Assembly: GCA_000173575.1 (NCBI GenBank)
Contig: ABYL01000031.1
Location: forward strand, 1-62,737
Length of the DNA: 62,737 nucleotides
Source: Burkholderia sp. H160
Lineage (GTDB): Bacteria > Pseudomonadota > Gammaproteobacteria > Burkholderiales > Burkholderiaceae
Direction of reading: 5' to 3'
A model generated the notes under the pieces. It saw nothing but the letters and a program-made list of their open reading frames with translations, was not told where the DNA came from and did no database searches. The translations under genes were made by a program, and so were the position numbers. Below, piece after piece: positions 27,485 to 36,791 of the stretch. Position 1 is the first letter of the stretch, and every line of letters starts with the position of its first letter.

Positions 27485-28408
27485 ATGAGCAATTCGAGCT
27501 ACGACGCTCAAGCCGTGCGCAGTTGGCTGCAAGGCCTGCAATCGCATATCGCGGACACGCTCGGCGCCTTCGACGGCACCGCATTCGCGACCGACGCGTG
27601 GCAACGCGAGCCCGGCGAGAAGCTGCGCGGCGGCGGCGTTACGCGGATTCTCGAAGGCGGGCAGTTTTTCGAGCGTGCGGGCATCGGCTTCTCGGACGTC
27701 GCGGGCGACGCGCTGCCGGGCTCGGCGAGCGCCGCGCGGCCGCAACTGGCGGGGCGCGGCTTCGAAGCGATGGGCGTGTCGCTCGTGCTGCATCCGCACA
27801 ATCCGCACTGCCCCACCGTACACATGAACGTGCGCCTGCTCGTTGCGACCAAGGAAGGCGAAGAGCCGGTGTTCTGGTTCGGCGGTGGCATGGACCTGAC
27901 CCCGTACTACGGCTACGAGGAAGACGCGCGGCATTTCCATCAGGTGTGTCGCGACGCGCTCGCGCCGTACGGTGCGGACCTGTACCCGCGCTTCAAGCGC
28001 TGGTGCGACGAGTACTTCTTCCTGAAGCATCGCAACGAGCCGCGCGGCATCGGCGGGATTTTCTTCGACGATTTCTCGGAGCTGGGCTTCGACGAGTCGT
28101 TCGCGATGCTCAAAAGCGTCGGCGAGGGTTTTCTCAAGGCGTACCTGCCGATCATCGAGCGGCGCCGCAATACGAGCTACGGCGAAGCCGAGCGGGCGTT
28201 CCAGGCCTATCGGCGCGGCCGCTACGTCGAGTTCAATCTGGCCTTCGACCGTGGCACACTGTTTGGGCTGCAGAGCGGCGGACGAACCGAATCGATCCTG
28301 ATGTCGATGCCGCCCGTGGTGAACTGGCGCTACGACTGGCAGCCCGAGCCGGGCACGCCGGAAGCTCGTTTGTACAGCGATTTCCTCGTGCCGCGCGAGT
28401 GGGTGTGA
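27485..28408 (+). CDS. hemF: Oxygen-dependent coproporphyrinogen III oxidase
   Basis: A 307-residue enzyme with [60 protein letters not shown], and [13 protein letters not shown]-type sequence (here [13 protein letters not shown]). It decarboxylates coproporphyrinogen III to protoporphyrinogen IX in haem synthesis. Start MSNSSYDAQ at 27485 was chosen for family length. The 289-bp gap before it has a TACACT hexamer at 27272-27277 but no clear -35. Confidence 0.97.
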   Translation: MSNSSYDAQAVRSWLQGLQSHIADTLGAFDGTAFATDAWQREPGEKLRGGGVTRILEGGQFFERAGIGFSDVAGDALPGSASAARPQLAGRGFEAMGVSLVLHPHNPHCPTVHMNVRLLVATKEGEEPVFWFGGGMDLTPYYGYEEDARHFHQVCRDALAPYGADLYPRFKRWCDEYFFLKHRNEPRGIGGIFFDDFSELGFDESFAMLKSVGEGFLKAYLPIIERRRNTSYGEAERAFQAYRRGRYVEFNLAFDRGTLFGLQSGGRTESILMSMPPVVNWRYDWQPEPGTPEARLYSDFLVPREWV

Positions 28409-28451
28409 CAGGCCACCTGTCTCGCTTACGGTCACGACAAAGGATCCTCAC

Positions 28452-29174
28452 CTGAAGCCGAACGCTCACCCTGTCGCCCTGCCTCGCCGGATCGGTCTGC
28501 TGGGCGGCACTTTCGATCCGATCCACGACGGCCACCTCGCGCTCGCGCGGCGCTTCGCCCGCGTGTTGCGGCTGACCGAACTGGTGCTGCTGCCGGCCGG
28601 CCAGCCGTGGCAGAAGACCGACGTGTCGCCGGCCGAACATCGACTCGCGATGACGCGCGCGGCGGCCGGTTCGCTCGAACTGCCGGGCGTGACGGTGCGC
28701 GTCGCGACCGACGAAATCGAGCACGAGGGCCCAACCTACACGGTCGACACGCTGCAGCGCTGGCGCGAACGCGAAGGCGACGACGCGTCGATCACGCTGT
28801 TGATCGGCGCGGATCAACTGGTGCATCTCGACACGTGGCGCGACTGGCGGCGTCTGTTCGAGCTTGCGCATATCGGCGCGGCCACGCGGCCCGGCTTCGA
28901 CCTCAAGTCGATCGGCCCCGCGGTTTCCAGCGAAATCGCCGCGCGCCGCGCGAAAGCCGACGTGCTGCAGGCCACGCCCTGCGGCCATCTGCTGATCGAC
29001 ACGGCGCTCGCGTTCGACGTATCGGCCACCGATATTCGCGCGCATCTGCGCGAACAGGTCAACCAGCGGCTCGCCCACGCGGGTGCGGGCGGCGCAGCAC
29101 AGGATCAGGCCGCGAGTCACGTCCCCGCCGCGGTGTGGGACTATATTCTTCAACATCATCTGTACCACCGGTAA
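28452..29174 (+). CDS. nadD: Nicotinate-nucleotide adenylyltransferase, apparent CTG start
   Basis: The nucleotidyltransferase motif [20 protein letters not shown] and the closing [11 protein letters not shown] (ISSTxIR-like) identify NadD, which adenylates nicotinate mononucleotide in NAD synthesis. The GGTFDPIH motif lies upstream of the first in-frame ATG (28563), so that ATG cannot be the start. Back to the hemF stop this frame has no ATG, GTG or TTG. The best candidate is CTG 28452, 7 bp after AAAGGA (28439-28444), giving 240 residues. Otherwise a base error would have to be hiding a normal start. It is followed by rsfS 4 bp later. Confidence 0.9.
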   Translation: MKPNAHPVALPRRIGLLGGTFDPIHDGHLALARRFARVLRLTELVLLPAGQPWQKTDVSPAEHRLAMTRAAAGSLELPGVTVRVATDEIEHEGPTYTVDTLQRWREREGDDASITLLIGADQLVHLDTWRDWRRLFELAHIGAATRPGFDLKSIGPAVSSEIAARRAKADVLQATPCGHLLIDTALAFDVSATDIRAHLREQVNQRLAHAGAGGAAQDQAASHVPAAVWDYILQHHLYHR

Positions 29175-29178
29175 CTCT

Positions 29179-29628
29179 ATGGATATTCGCAAACTGCAGC
29201 GCGTGATCGTCGACGCTCTCGAAGACGTCAAGGCGCAAGACATCAAGGTGTTCAACACCACCCACCTGACCTCGCTGTTCGATCGCGTGATCGTCGCGAG
29301 CGGCACGTCGAACCGGCAAACCAAGGCACTCGCGTCGAGCGTGCGCGAAGGCGTGAAGGAAGCCGGCGGCGAGATCGTCAGCACCGAGGGCGAGGATATC
29401 GGCGAATGGGTGCTGGTCGATTGCGGCGACGCGATCGTCCACATCCTGCAACCGGCGCTGCGCCAGTACTACAACCTCGAGGAAATCTGGGGTGACAAGC
29501 CGGTGCGCATCAAGCTGTCGACGCCGAGTCCGTTCGGCGGCGCGCGCGCGAGCGAATCCGACGACGAGGAAGAAGACGAAGCGCCGGCCGCGAAGCCCGC
29601 TCGCAAGACCGCGGCGCGCCGCAAGTAA
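29179..29628 (+). CDS. rsfS: Ribosomal silencing factor RsfS
   Basis: A 149-residue protein of the DUF143/Iojap family: LQRVIVDALEDVKAQDIKVF, DRVIVASGTSNRQTKALAS, GEWVLVDCGDAIVHI, and RQYYNLEEIWGD. It binds ribosomal protein L14 (uL14) and blocks subunit joining during starvation. The C-terminus extends past the domain with an acidic then Lys/Arg-rich tail (DDEEEDEAPAAKPARK). The start is 4 bp after nadD, so the genes are cotranscribed. Confidence 0.96.
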   Translation: MDIRKLQRVIVDALEDVKAQDIKVFNTTHLTSLFDRVIVASGTSNRQTKALASSVREGVKEAGGEIVSTEGEDIGEWVLVDCGDAIVHILQPALRQYYNLEEIWGDKPVRIKLSTPSPFGGARASESDDEEEDEAPAAKPARKTAARRK

Positions 29629-29664
29629 GCGGGACGTGTCAGCCACACCGCTGCTTTCCTCGCG

Positions 29665-30135
29665 ATGAAACTGCACATCCTCGCCGTCGGCCACAAGATG
29701 CCGGACTGGATCGCGACCGGCTTCGACGAATACGCGAAGCGCATGCCGCCCGAACTGCGCATCGAGCTGCGCGAGATCAAACCGGAGCAGCGCTCGTCGG
29801 GACGTTCGGCCGAAAGCGTGATGGCCGCCGAGCGGCAGAAGATCGAGGCCGCGTTGCCGAAGAACGCACGCATCGTCGCGCTCGACGAACGCGGCAAGGA
29901 CTGGACCACGATGCAGCTCGCGGGCGCGTTGCCGGGCTGGCAACAGGACGGCCGCGACGTGGCCTTTCTGATCGGCGGCGCGGACGGGCTCGATCCCGAG
30001 CTGAAGGCGCGCGCCGATATGATGCTGCGTGTGTCGAGCCTCACGCTGCCGCACGCGATGGTGCGTGTGCTGCTGGCCGAACAGCTTTACCGTGCGTGGA
30101 CCATCACGCAAAATCATCCCTATCATCGCGCGTGA
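29665..30135 (+). CDS. rlmH: 23S rRNA pseudouridine(1915) N3-methyltransferase RlmH
   Basis: A 156-residue SPOUT methyltransferase, start [16 protein letters not shown]. The knot region is [18 protein letters not shown]. The C-terminus [24 protein letters not shown] is typical of RlmH. It methylates m3Psi1915 in 70S ribosomes. It stands next to rsfS, as in most proteobacteria. Confidence 0.97.
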   Translation: MKLHILAVGHKMPDWIATGFDEYAKRMPPELRIELREIKPEQRSSGRSAESVMAAERQKIEAALPKNARIVALDERGKDWTTMQLAGALPGWQQDGRDVAFLIGGADGLDPELKARADMMLRVSSLTLPHAMVRVLLAEQLYRAWTITQNHPYHRA

Positions 30136-30288
30136 GTGCCCGAGCGAGGCGCGGCGACGCGCCATCGCTCGTTGCGCTTGAACATGTCGCGGCCACATCG
30201 CGCCATGGGTCGGCTTGCGTCGATGCGTTCGCGTATCGGTAGCCTCCCCCCTCACGCCATCCGTTCCCCGCTCCATCGAGACCCGTTC

Positions 30289-30918
30289 ATGCCCACGCCC
30301 TCCGCTTCGCTGCATCCGTTCGTCTACCTCGCCTCGCAAAGTCCGCGCCGCCAGGAGCTGCTGCAACAGCTCGGCGTGCGTTTCGAATTGCTGCTGCCGC
30401 GCCCCGATGAAGACGCCGAAGCGCTCGAAGCCGAACGGCCTGGCGAACACGCGCGCGACTACGTGCAGCGGGTGTGCATCGCGAAGGCATATGCGGCGCG
30501 CGCGCGACTCGTCGACGGTGGCCACGCGGCGCGGCCAATCCTCGTCGCTGACACCACCGTCACGATCGACGACGCGATTCTCGGCAAGCCCATCGACGCT
30601 GACGATGCGGTCGCGATGCTCACGCGTCTCGCGGGCCGCACGCACGAAGTGTTGACCGCACTTGCCGTGATCGATGCCGAGGGCGCGTTGCTGCCCGCGG
30701 CGCTGTCGGTCTCAAAAGTGCGTTTTGCTGCAGTGCACGCAGATGCGCTGCGTCGCTATGCGGCGAGCGGCGAGCCGCTAGGCAAGGCGGGCGCTTATGG
30801 CGTGCAGGGACGCGCGGCGGAGTTTATCGAGCATATAGACGGGTCCTATTCGGGTATCATGGGTTTGCCGCTTTTTGAAACCGCTGCGCTCCTGCGTGCA
30901 GCGCGCATCGACTTCTAG
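30289..30918 (+). CDS. maf: Maf-family nucleotide pyrophosphatase (YhdE type)
   Basis: A 209-residue protein with [18 protein letters not shown], an ADTTV-type motif with the catalytic Asp, [34 protein letters not shown], and [11 protein letters not shown]. Maf proteins hydrolyse dTTP, UTP or modified nucleotides; the QGRA pattern points to the dTTP/UTP subgroup. [10 protein letters not shown] at 30289 was chosen because the 51 codons upstream are low-complexity. rng starts 10 bp downstream. Confidence 0.94.
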   Translation: MPTPSASLHPFVYLASQSPRRQELLQQLGVRFELLLPRPDEDAEALEAERPGEHARDYVQRVCIAKAYAARARLVDGGHAARPILVADTTVTIDDAILGKPIDADDAVAMLTRLAGRTHEVLTALAVIDAEGALLPAALSVSKVRFAAVHADALRRYAASGEPLGKAGAYGVQGRAAEFIEHIDGSYSGIMGLPLFETAALLRAARIDF

Positions 30919-30927
30919 AACAACACC

Positions 30928-32397
30928 ATGAATGAAGAAATCCTGATCAATGTCACGCCGCAGGAAACGCGCGTCGCGCTCGTTCAACAGGGCGCCGTCC
31001 AGGAACTTCACGTCGAACGAACGCTGTCGCGCGGGCGCGTCGGCAATGTCTATCTCGGCAAGGTCGTGCGTGTGCTGCCGGGTATGCAATCGGCGTTCAT
31101 CGACATCGGCCTCGAACGCGCCGCATTCCTTCATGTCGCCGACATCTGGCATCCGCGTATTGCCGGCGAAGCGCAACATCAAACGCCGCATCAGCCGATC
31201 GAAAAGATCGTCTTCGAAGGTCAGACGCTGATGGTGCAGGTCGTCAAGGACCCGATCGGCACGAAGGGCGCGCGGCTGTCCACGCAAGTGAGCATCGCCG
31301 GGCGCACGCTCGTGTATCTGCCGCAGGAGCCGCACATCGGCATCTCGCAGAAGATCGAGAGCGAAGCCGAGCGCGAGGCCGTGCGTGCGCGTCTGACCGC
31401 CGTGCTGCCCGCCGATGAGAAAGGCGGCTACATCGTGCGCACGATCGCCGAAGACGCGACGAGCGAAGAACTGGCCGCCGACGTCGCGTATCTGCGCAAG
31501 ACGTGGGCGACGATTCTGTCGCAGGCGCAGCGCATGCCGCCCACCAGCCTGCTCTACCAGGATCTGAATCTCGCGCAGCGCGTGCTGCGTGATTTCGTCA
31601 ACGATGAAACGTCGCGCATCCAGGTCGATTCGCGCGAGACGCATCAGATGCTCGCCGATTTCGCGGCCGAGTTCACGCCGGCGGTATCGTCGAAGCTGCA
31701 CCACTACACCGGCGAGCGGCCGCTATTCGATCTGTACAACATCGAGGCCGAGATTCAACGCGCGCTGTCGCGTCGCGTGGACCTGAAGTCGGGCGGCTAC
31801 CTCGTGATCGACCAGACCGAGGCGATGACGACGATCGACGTGAACACCGGCGGTTACGTCGGCGCGCGCAACTTCGACGACACGATCTTCAAGACCAACC
31901 TCGAAGCCGCGCACACGATCGCGCGGCAATTGCGGCTGCGTAATCTGGGCGGCGTGATCATCATCGATTTCATCGATATGGAGAACGTCGAGCATCGCGA
32001 CCAGGTGCTCGGGGAATTGAAGAAGGCGTTGTCGCGCGATCGCACGCGCGTGACCGTCAATGGCTTTTCGCAGCTTGGGCTCGTGGAGATGACGCGCAAG
32101 CGTACCCGCGAATCGCTCGCGCATGTGCTGTGTGAACCTTGCCCGGTTTGCCAGGGCAAGGGGCAGGTGAAGACCGCGCGGACGGTTTGCTATGACGTGT
32201 TGCGCGAGATTCTGCGCGAGTCGCGGCAGTTCAATCCGCGCGAGTTTCGTGTGGTCGCCGCGCAGCAGGTGATCGATCTGTTTCTCGAGGAAGAGTCGCA
32301 GCATCTGGCGATGCTGATCGATTTCATCGGTAAGCCGGTGTCGTTGCAGGTGGAGTCGAATTTGAGTCAGGAGCAGTACGACATTGTTTTGATGTAG
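30928..32397 (+). CDS. rng: Ribonuclease G
   Basis: A 489-residue endoribonuclease, the same length as E. coli RNase G. It has an N-terminal S1 domain (about residues 35-125), catalytic TIDVNTGGYVGARNFDDTI and IIIDFIDM with the two Mg-binding Asp residues, and the zinc-link motif CEPCPVCQGKGQ. It matures 16S rRNA and degrades some mRNAs. It lacks the long C-terminal scaffold of RNase E. It ends the conserved hemF-to-rng block; the sequence after it is accessory. Confidence 0.97.
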   Translation: MNEEILINVTPQETRVALVQQGAVQELHVERTLSRGRVGNVYLGKVVRVLPGMQSAFIDIGLERAAFLHVADIWHPRIAGEAQHQTPHQPIEKIVFEGQTLMVQVVKDPIGTKGARLSTQVSIAGRTLVYLPQEPHIGISQKIESEAEREAVRARLTAVLPADEKGGYIVRTIAEDATSEELAADVAYLRKTWATILSQAQRMPPTSLLYQDLNLAQRVLRDFVNDETSRIQVDSRETHQMLADFAAEFTPAVSSKLHHYTGERPLFDLYNIEAEIQRALSRRVDLKSGGYLVIDQTEAMTTIDVNTGGYVGARNFDDTIFKTNLEAAHTIARQLRLRNLGGVIIIDFIDMENVEHRDQVLGELKKALSRDRTRVTVNGFSQLGLVEMTRKRTRESLAHVLCEPCPVCQGKGQVKTARTVCYDVLREILRESRQFNPREFRVVAAQQVIDLFLEEESQHLAMLIDFIGKPVSLQVESNLSQEQYDIVLM

Positions 32398-32460
32398 GGT
32401 AATTGGCGGTTACTCACGTCCATCGAAGGCCGCTGAAAGTCCTTTGCTGGAGGGCATTCG

Positions 32461-32694
32461 TTACTGGTCAATCTCGACCGTGCCGCTCGTCGCTTCTGGC
32501 GGTTCGTCCTCTTTGCAGTCGCCGGACAGCAGTTCGGAAAGCTCGTCCGGGCGTACTGCCCGCATCGCTTTCTCGATTTTCCTGTCGTATCGGCGGTCGT
32601 TCGGATCATGCCCGGCGTGCGCCTTACGCGCGTACTTCTGAACGAAGCAGGCAAGCTCGCCAACCAATCGGTCCCGCTTTCGTTTTGCGATCAC
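32461..32694 (-). CDS. Small hypothetical protein (77 aa)
   Basis: Basic N-terminal half (IAKRKRDRLVGELACFVQKYARK), then PNDRRYDRKIEKAMRAVRPDELSELL, and an acidic tail. Predicted helical and soluble. The segment around DRRYDRKIEKAMR and RPDELSELL has the look of a conserved small-protein family, but I cannot name one. Its ATG overlaps the stop of the 130-residue gene upstream by four bases (32691-32694), which supports it being real. No function is assigned. Confidence 0.6.
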   Translation of the reverse strand: MIAKRKRDRLVGELACFVQKYARKAHAGHDPNDRRYDRKIEKAMRAVRPDELSELLSGDCKEDEPPEATSGTVEIDQ

Positions 32695-33083
32695 AGGAGC
32701 CGAGAGCCAAATGTTCCACCGTCGGTCTCATGGACCTCAAGCGAGTCACACTCAATCGCGAGTTCGGCACCCAGAGTGGAATAAACGAAAGCAAGCAATG
32801 CGGCTTTCCTGTCCGTAAGCCGCTCGCCAGCTTCGAGTACAACACTGGCGCGCGCGTACTTCGCGTCGGCCAGCGCAACGATATGGATGCCGTAGACAAT
32901 ATTCAGCAAGCCAAGGTGCTCAACCGAGACGCACGTCACGCCGTTGAACGTGACCACCGCGCGCCTGTTGGCAAGGTACAGACCTAGCGTCAGCGTCCGG
33001 GGCTCGGTATTCCGGCCAATGACCACGCTGTCCAGATACCAATTGTGGAAATAGCCCCACGCCTTCAATATTTCATCTGTCAT
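32691..33083 (-). CDS. Hypothetical protein (130 aa), immunity-protein-like in appearance
   Basis: A soluble alpha/beta-looking protein: KAWGYFHNWYLDSVVIGR, a beta-strand-rich middle (RTLTLGLYLANRRAVVTFNGV), then two helices and an acidic end. The pattern of W-x-D-S followed by paired strands resembles small immunity-type or DUF folds near toxin cassettes, but no toxin is encoded here and the likeness is only impressionistic. It is translationally coupled to the 77-residue gene after it. No strong Shine-Dalgarno sequence precedes ATG 33083. Confidence 0.6.
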   Translation of the reverse strand: MTDEILKAWGYFHNWYLDSVVIGRNTEPRTLTLGLYLANRRAVVTFNGVTCVSVEHLGLLNIVYGIHIVALADAKYARASVVLEAGERLTDRKAALLAFVYSTLGAELAIECDSLEVHETDGGTFGSRLL

Positions 33084-33321
33084 ATCGATTTACCAAGGGA
33101 GCAAGGAGACCGGCGCGCCCTCGTCGCGCTTGTAGCCAGCCCACATGCGTTACCCCGCCAGATCGATTTGAAGCGGGCATACGTAGCACAAGGCAGGAGA
33201 CGGCGCGATAGAACCGAAACAGTCGATGACATTGTTTAGTTCGCTGATGATGGCGTACAAGCACGCCTCGCCCGTGCGGCCTATGATGTAAGCGACACCC
33301 TTACTTCAGAGGCAGGCCATC

Positions 33322-33543
33322 ATGAGCCGGGATGTATTGGGGGCGGGACGACGCGAGGCCGTCCGGCGTGCGGCGTACAGCCTCGCCGACAGCGGCAAAT
33401 ATGCTGACTGGCGGGCGGTTGAAAAAGCGCTACGTGCCCGCTATAGCGTGCTTGACGCTCACCAGTCGCTAGGCAACCCGGTCGTTCGCACAAAGATCGA
33501 TCAACGATGCTCCGCTGCACGGCGGAAAACCCACGCGGCATGA
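33322..33543 (+). CDS. Small hypothetical protein (73 aa)
   Basis: Begins MSRDVLGAGRREAVRRAAYS and continues with DSGKYADWRAVEKALRARY and SLGNPVVRTKIDQRCSAAR. The Arg-rich helical start, the W-x-x-V-E-x-A-L core and the NPVVRTKID ending look like a small family common in Burkholderia genomic islands and phage-like regions (from memory). A weak promoter may lie at 33232-33261 (TTGTTT, 18 bp, TACAAG). Its stop overlaps the next ATG by four bases. Function unknown. Confidence 0.6.
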   Translation: MSRDVLGAGRREAVRRAAYSLADSGKYADWRAVEKALRARYSVLDAHQSLGNPVVRTKIDQRCSAARRKTHAA

Positions 33544-33680
33544 TGACCGATCAGCACAAACCCAATCGGCCGCCCGTGGGCGCATGGGGAGTGTATGTCC
33601 TCACGGCCACCCTTTTCTCACTGGTCGTTATTGGTGCGATCCTCGCCGAGGGTTGGGCAGCGCCAGGCAATTGTCCATAG
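33540..33680 (+). CDS. Small membrane protein (46 aa) coupled to the 73-aa gene
   Basis: ATG 33540 lies in the ATGA overlap with the preceding stop. The peptide has a polar start (MMTDQHKPNRPPVGAWG), one hydrophobic helix (VYVLTATLFSLVVIGAIL) and a short tail ending in NCP. It is too short for routine gene calling, but the four-base overlap and clean single-pass topology support it. Function unknown. Confidence 0.5.
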   Translation: MMTDQHKPNRPPVGAWGVYVLTATLFSLVVIGAILAEGWAAPGNCP

Positions 33681-33899
33681 CGCTGTAAGCCGCGCGGGCT
33701 TGTCTGCGATCCAAGGGAAACCGCCCTTCCCAATACCCAAAGCGGTTCCTTGCGAAAAGGCATCCTGGTTGTTTCGGTATTGGAAATATATTCGATCGTC
33801 ATGCCGCTAAACCGTAACTAGAATCGGGCGTCCGTCACGCCACGGGTTACGCGTGCAAACATGCACATCGCGCCGAAGTCGTCGACCGCGCCGTCGACG

Positions 33900-34400
33900 C
33901 TACACGCCGTGCGGCAGCGCCGCCTCGATGAACACCGCGCACAGCGCTTCCATACCCTTCGCGTCCTCTTCGTCGAAGCGCGCGATGACGGGGCTGTCGA
34001 CATCCCACACGCCGATCAGCGTGCCGTCGGGCGCGACGAGCGGCACGACGATTTCCGATTGCGACGCCGAATCGCACGCAATATGGCCGGGGAATTCGTG
34101 CACGTCGCGCACGACCTGGGTCTGACGGGTTTGCGCGGCCGTGCCGCAGACGCCCTTGCCGAGCGCAATGCGCACGCACGCGGGCTTGCCCTGGAACGGG
34201 CCGACCACCAGTTCGCGGCCGTCGTGAAAGTAAAAGCCAGCCCAGTTCAAATCACTCAACGAATGAAATACGAATGACGAGAAATTGGCCGCGTTGGCGA
34301 TCCAGTCGGTTTCACCGGAGAGCAGCGCGCGCGCCTGCGCGACCAGTTCTTCGTATTGCGCGGCTTTGGGCAGATGCGAGGTGGAGGAAACTTCGAACAT
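33900..34400 (-). CDS. msrC: Free methionine-(R)-sulfoxide reductase (GAF domain, MsrC)
   Basis: A 166-residue GAF-domain protein. It contains WAGFYFHDGRELVVGPFQG, ACVRIALGKGVCGTAA with two active-site cysteines, and HEFPGHIACDSASQSEIVVP with the third. These are the conserved cysteines of fRMsr, which reduces free Met-R-sulfoxide. The sequence ends with LIGVWDVDSP and a helical tail. It borders the accessory insert after rng. Confidence 0.94.
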   Translation of the reverse strand: MFEVSSTSHLPKAAQYEELVAQARALLSGETDWIANAANFSSFVFHSLSDLNWAGFYFHDGRELVVGPFQGKPACVRIALGKGVCGTAAQTRQTQVVRDVHEFPGHIACDSASQSEIVVPLVAPDGTLIGVWDVDSPVIARFDEEDAKGMEALCAVFIEAALPHGV

Positions 34401-34614
34401 GACAGCGTCCGTGATCAGAGCGAGATGAAAATCGGTATGGCGTGCAGTTTAAAGCAAGCGCAATTCCCGCGCGCGCCAGCGTGTCGACCGCTGCGGTACG
34501 CGCCGCCCTAATTGTTTCGAGGTTTTCCGGACGGACGCTCACAGGATCGCGCCATCCACGATAAGTGAAGCTGCAATTGTCTGCGCCGGGTTATCTGCAG
34601 CCAATCAGACTCAA

Positions 34615-34638
34615 GGTGACCATTAGGTAATGGTTACC
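34615..34638. repeat. 11-bp inverted repeat downstream of the di-Mop gene
   Basis: GGTGACCATTA (34615-34625) and TAATGGTTACC (34628-34638) pair along all 11 positions (one G-U) around a 2-base centre. It lies 20 bp past the stop of the minus-strand di-Mop gene. A U-run after it is poor (TTGAGTCT), so it may be a weak terminator or a protein-binding palindrome. Confidence 0.45.
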
Positions 34639-34658
34639 GGCGCATACATCGGGGAGCC

Positions 34659-35084
34659 TTACTGATCGACACCGACAATCACGCTCGACGCCTTGAAAAT
34701 CGCCATCGCAGCCTTGCCGCTCGCGAGGCCGAGGCGATCGACGCTGTCGTTCGTGATGATCGCCGCGATCTGCGCGCCGCCCGCGCTGATCGTCACTTCC
34801 GAATTGACCGCGCCCTTCGTCACCGCCGCGACGGTCCCCTCGATGCAGTTGCGCGCCGACACCTGCTGCCTCGCGACATCGACCATCACGATCACCGACG
34901 ATGCCTTCACCAGCGCAAACGCCTGCTTGCCGGTCGCCAGCCCGAGCGACTTCGCGCTGCCGTGCGTGATGATCGCGACGATCTCGAGACCCTCCGGCGT
35001 GCGTAGCGTCACTTCGTCGTTGACTGCGCCGTGCGTGACGTTGATGACTTCACCGCTGAACTGATTGCGCGCGCTGGTTTTCAT
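34659..35084 (-). CDS. Molbindin-like protein with two TOBE/Mop domains
   Basis: A 141-residue protein made of two Mop repeats. The first is SARNQFSGEVINVTHGAVNDEV with a following ALVKASSVIV. The second is SARNCIEGTVAAVTKGAVNSEV with AIFKASSVIV. Such di-Mop proteins bind molybdate or tungstate in the cytoplasm. No mod transporter genes are adjacent. It is divergent from the NlpC/P60 gene. The two repeats are clearly related, implying internal duplication. Confidence 0.93.
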   Translation of the reverse strand: MKTSARNQFSGEVINVTHGAVNDEVTLRTPEGLEIVAIITHGSAKSLGLATGKQAFALVKASSVIVMVDVARQQVSARNCIEGTVAAVTKGAVNSEVTISAGGAQIAAIITNDSVDRLGLASGKAAMAIFKASSVIVGVDQ

Positions 35085-35243
35085 GGCGTTCTCCTTGTCG
35101 ATTCAGGCGCGTGACGACGCGCGGGTTGGATGGATAAAGCGAGTGTAAAGGAAGCCGCAAGGGCCGCCGCCAAATATCCAATACGCCACGGGCATCGCCG
35201 ACACCGTATCATCGTGCCCTTGGACCTCATACGCCGAATCTTT

Positions 35244-36791
35244 ATGCCTGTCGCCGTTCTCTCCTGCCGTGCCTGCCGCGCCGTCGTGCTGTGCGCCGCA
35301 GTCGCGACCCTGGTCGCGTGCAGCACTCCGACGCCGCCGCGCGACACGCATGCGTTCGTCGACAACGTCACGCTGTTTCCGCTCGCCCATTACGACCAGA
35401 ACGTCGATCACTCGCTCGATCCGGACAGCCCCGACTACGATCGGCCGTTTATCAGCGCCGCCGAGCAGCGCGCGCATTTCGACGCGCTATTCGCGCGCTA
35501 CTTCGGCACGGGCGCGAACGCGCCGTCGCCATGGAATCCCGCCTGGGTAACGACGCGCGTGTTTCACGAACAGGGCGAGGACATTGCCGCACTGCAACAG
35601 CGCCGCATCGACAAGTTCGACAACACCGGCAAGCATGGCAGCGTAATCGGTTACGGCGAAAACTTCCGGCCGCGCGACAAGGCGTGGATCGACGCGATCG
35701 CGCGCAACATCAACGTCGCGCAGTTCACGCAAACGCCGGTGTATCAGCCCGAGCGGCGCGCGATCGCGACCGGCAACCTGATGGTGCGCGAGCTGCCTAC
35801 CACCGATCCGTCGTTCTACGACCGTCATCTGGCCGGCGAGGGTTATCCGTTCGACAACCTGCAGATCTCGGCGGTGCGACCGGGCACGCCGCTCTATGTG
35901 CTCGGCAGCAGCGTCGATGGTGCCTGGCATTACGTGCAGACGCCTGACGTGCAGGGCTGGGTGCGCAGCGACGGCGTTGCGTTCGCCGATGATCGTTTCA
36001 TCGATCAATGGCGCGCGGCGGCCGGGAAGTCGCTGGGCGCCGTGATCGTCGCGTCGGCGGCGGTGAACGACAGCCGCGGCGTATTCCGCTTCGACGCGCC
36101 GGCCGGGACGATGCTGCCGCTCGTGGAGGGGTCGTCGGCAGCATCGACGACGACTAGCGACAATCCAGCCACGCGCCAGCTCCTCGTTCCCGCCCGCGAC
36201 GTCGACGGCCGCGCGCTGATCCGCACCGCGTCGCTCGACGCCACGAAGATCACGCCGATGCCGCTCGCCGCGACGCCGCGCCATCTCGCGATGCTATTGA
36301 AGGCGCTGATCGGCCGCCCGTACGGCTGGGGCAATAGCGGGCTCTACAACGACTGTTCGTCGGAACTGCAAAGTATCTTCGCCGCATTCGGCGTGGGGCT
36401 GCCGCGGCATTCGTCGACGCAGATGAGCGCTGGCCGCATGGTCGACCTGTCGGAGTCGACGCCCGCCGAGCGGCTCGACTATCTGGCGCGGCACGGCGTG
36501 CCGCTGCGCACGCTGGTCTACATCGGCGGCCACGTGATGCTGTACCTCGGCAACACGACCCGCGACGGCGTCACGGTCCCCGTCGTCTATCAGGACGTAT
36601 GGGGCTTGCGCCCGGCCGACAACAGCCGTCGCGCGGTGATCGGCGGCTCGGTGATCCTGCCGCTCGACGAGCACATTCCCGAGGACGCGACGCTACAGTC
36701 GCTCGCCGCGACGCCCACGTTCCAGATCAGCATCCTCGGCGAGCCGGCGGGCAGCGCGGCGCCGGCGGACGAGGATAATCCGGCCGGGTAA
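35244..36791 (+). CDS. NlpC/P60 family lipoprotein with SH3 domains (peptidoglycan endopeptidase)
   Basis: A 515-residue exported protein. The N-terminal hydrophobic segment ends in a lipobox (TLVAC, lipid Cys at residue 26). The middle carries SH3-like domains (VRELPTTDPSFYD, GTPLYVLGSSVDGAWHYVQT, VQGWVRSDGVAF). The C-terminal NlpC/P60 domain has WGNSGLYNDCSSELQSIFAA with the catalytic Cys and YIGGHVMLYLG with the catalytic His. The layout fits the YkfC-like gamma-D-glutamyl-diamino-acid endopeptidases. It should act in the periplasm or outer membrane. The start at 35244 gives a proper signal sequence. Confidence 0.87.
   Translation: MPVAVLSCRACRAVVLCAAVATLVACSTPTPPRDTHAFVDNVTLFPLAHYDQNVDHSLDPDSPDYDRPFISAAEQRAHFDALFARYFGTGANAPSPWNPAWVTTRVFHEQGEDIAALQQRRIDKFDNTGKHGSVIGYGENFRPRDKAWIDAIARNINVAQFTQTPVYQPERRAIATGNLMVRELPTTDPSFYDRHLAGEGYPFDNLQISAVRPGTPLYVLGSSVDGAWHYVQTPDVQGWVRSDGVAFADDRFIDQWRAAAGKSLGAVIVASAAVNDSRGVFRFDAPAGTMLPLVEGSSAASTTTSDNPATRQLLVPARDVDGRALIRTASLDATKITPMPLAATPRHLAMLLKALIGRPYGWGNSGLYNDCSSELQSIFAAFGVGLPRHSSTQMSAGRMVDLSESTPAERLDYLARHGVPLRTLVYIGGHVMLYLGNTTRDGVTVPVVYQDVWGLRPADNSRRAVIGGSVILPLDEHIPEDATLQSLAATPTFQISILGEPAGSAAPADEDNPAG

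Noticed and set aside
28563-29174. nadD starting at the first ATG
   Set aside because: That start would remove the essential [11 protein letters not shown] nucleotide-binding motif.
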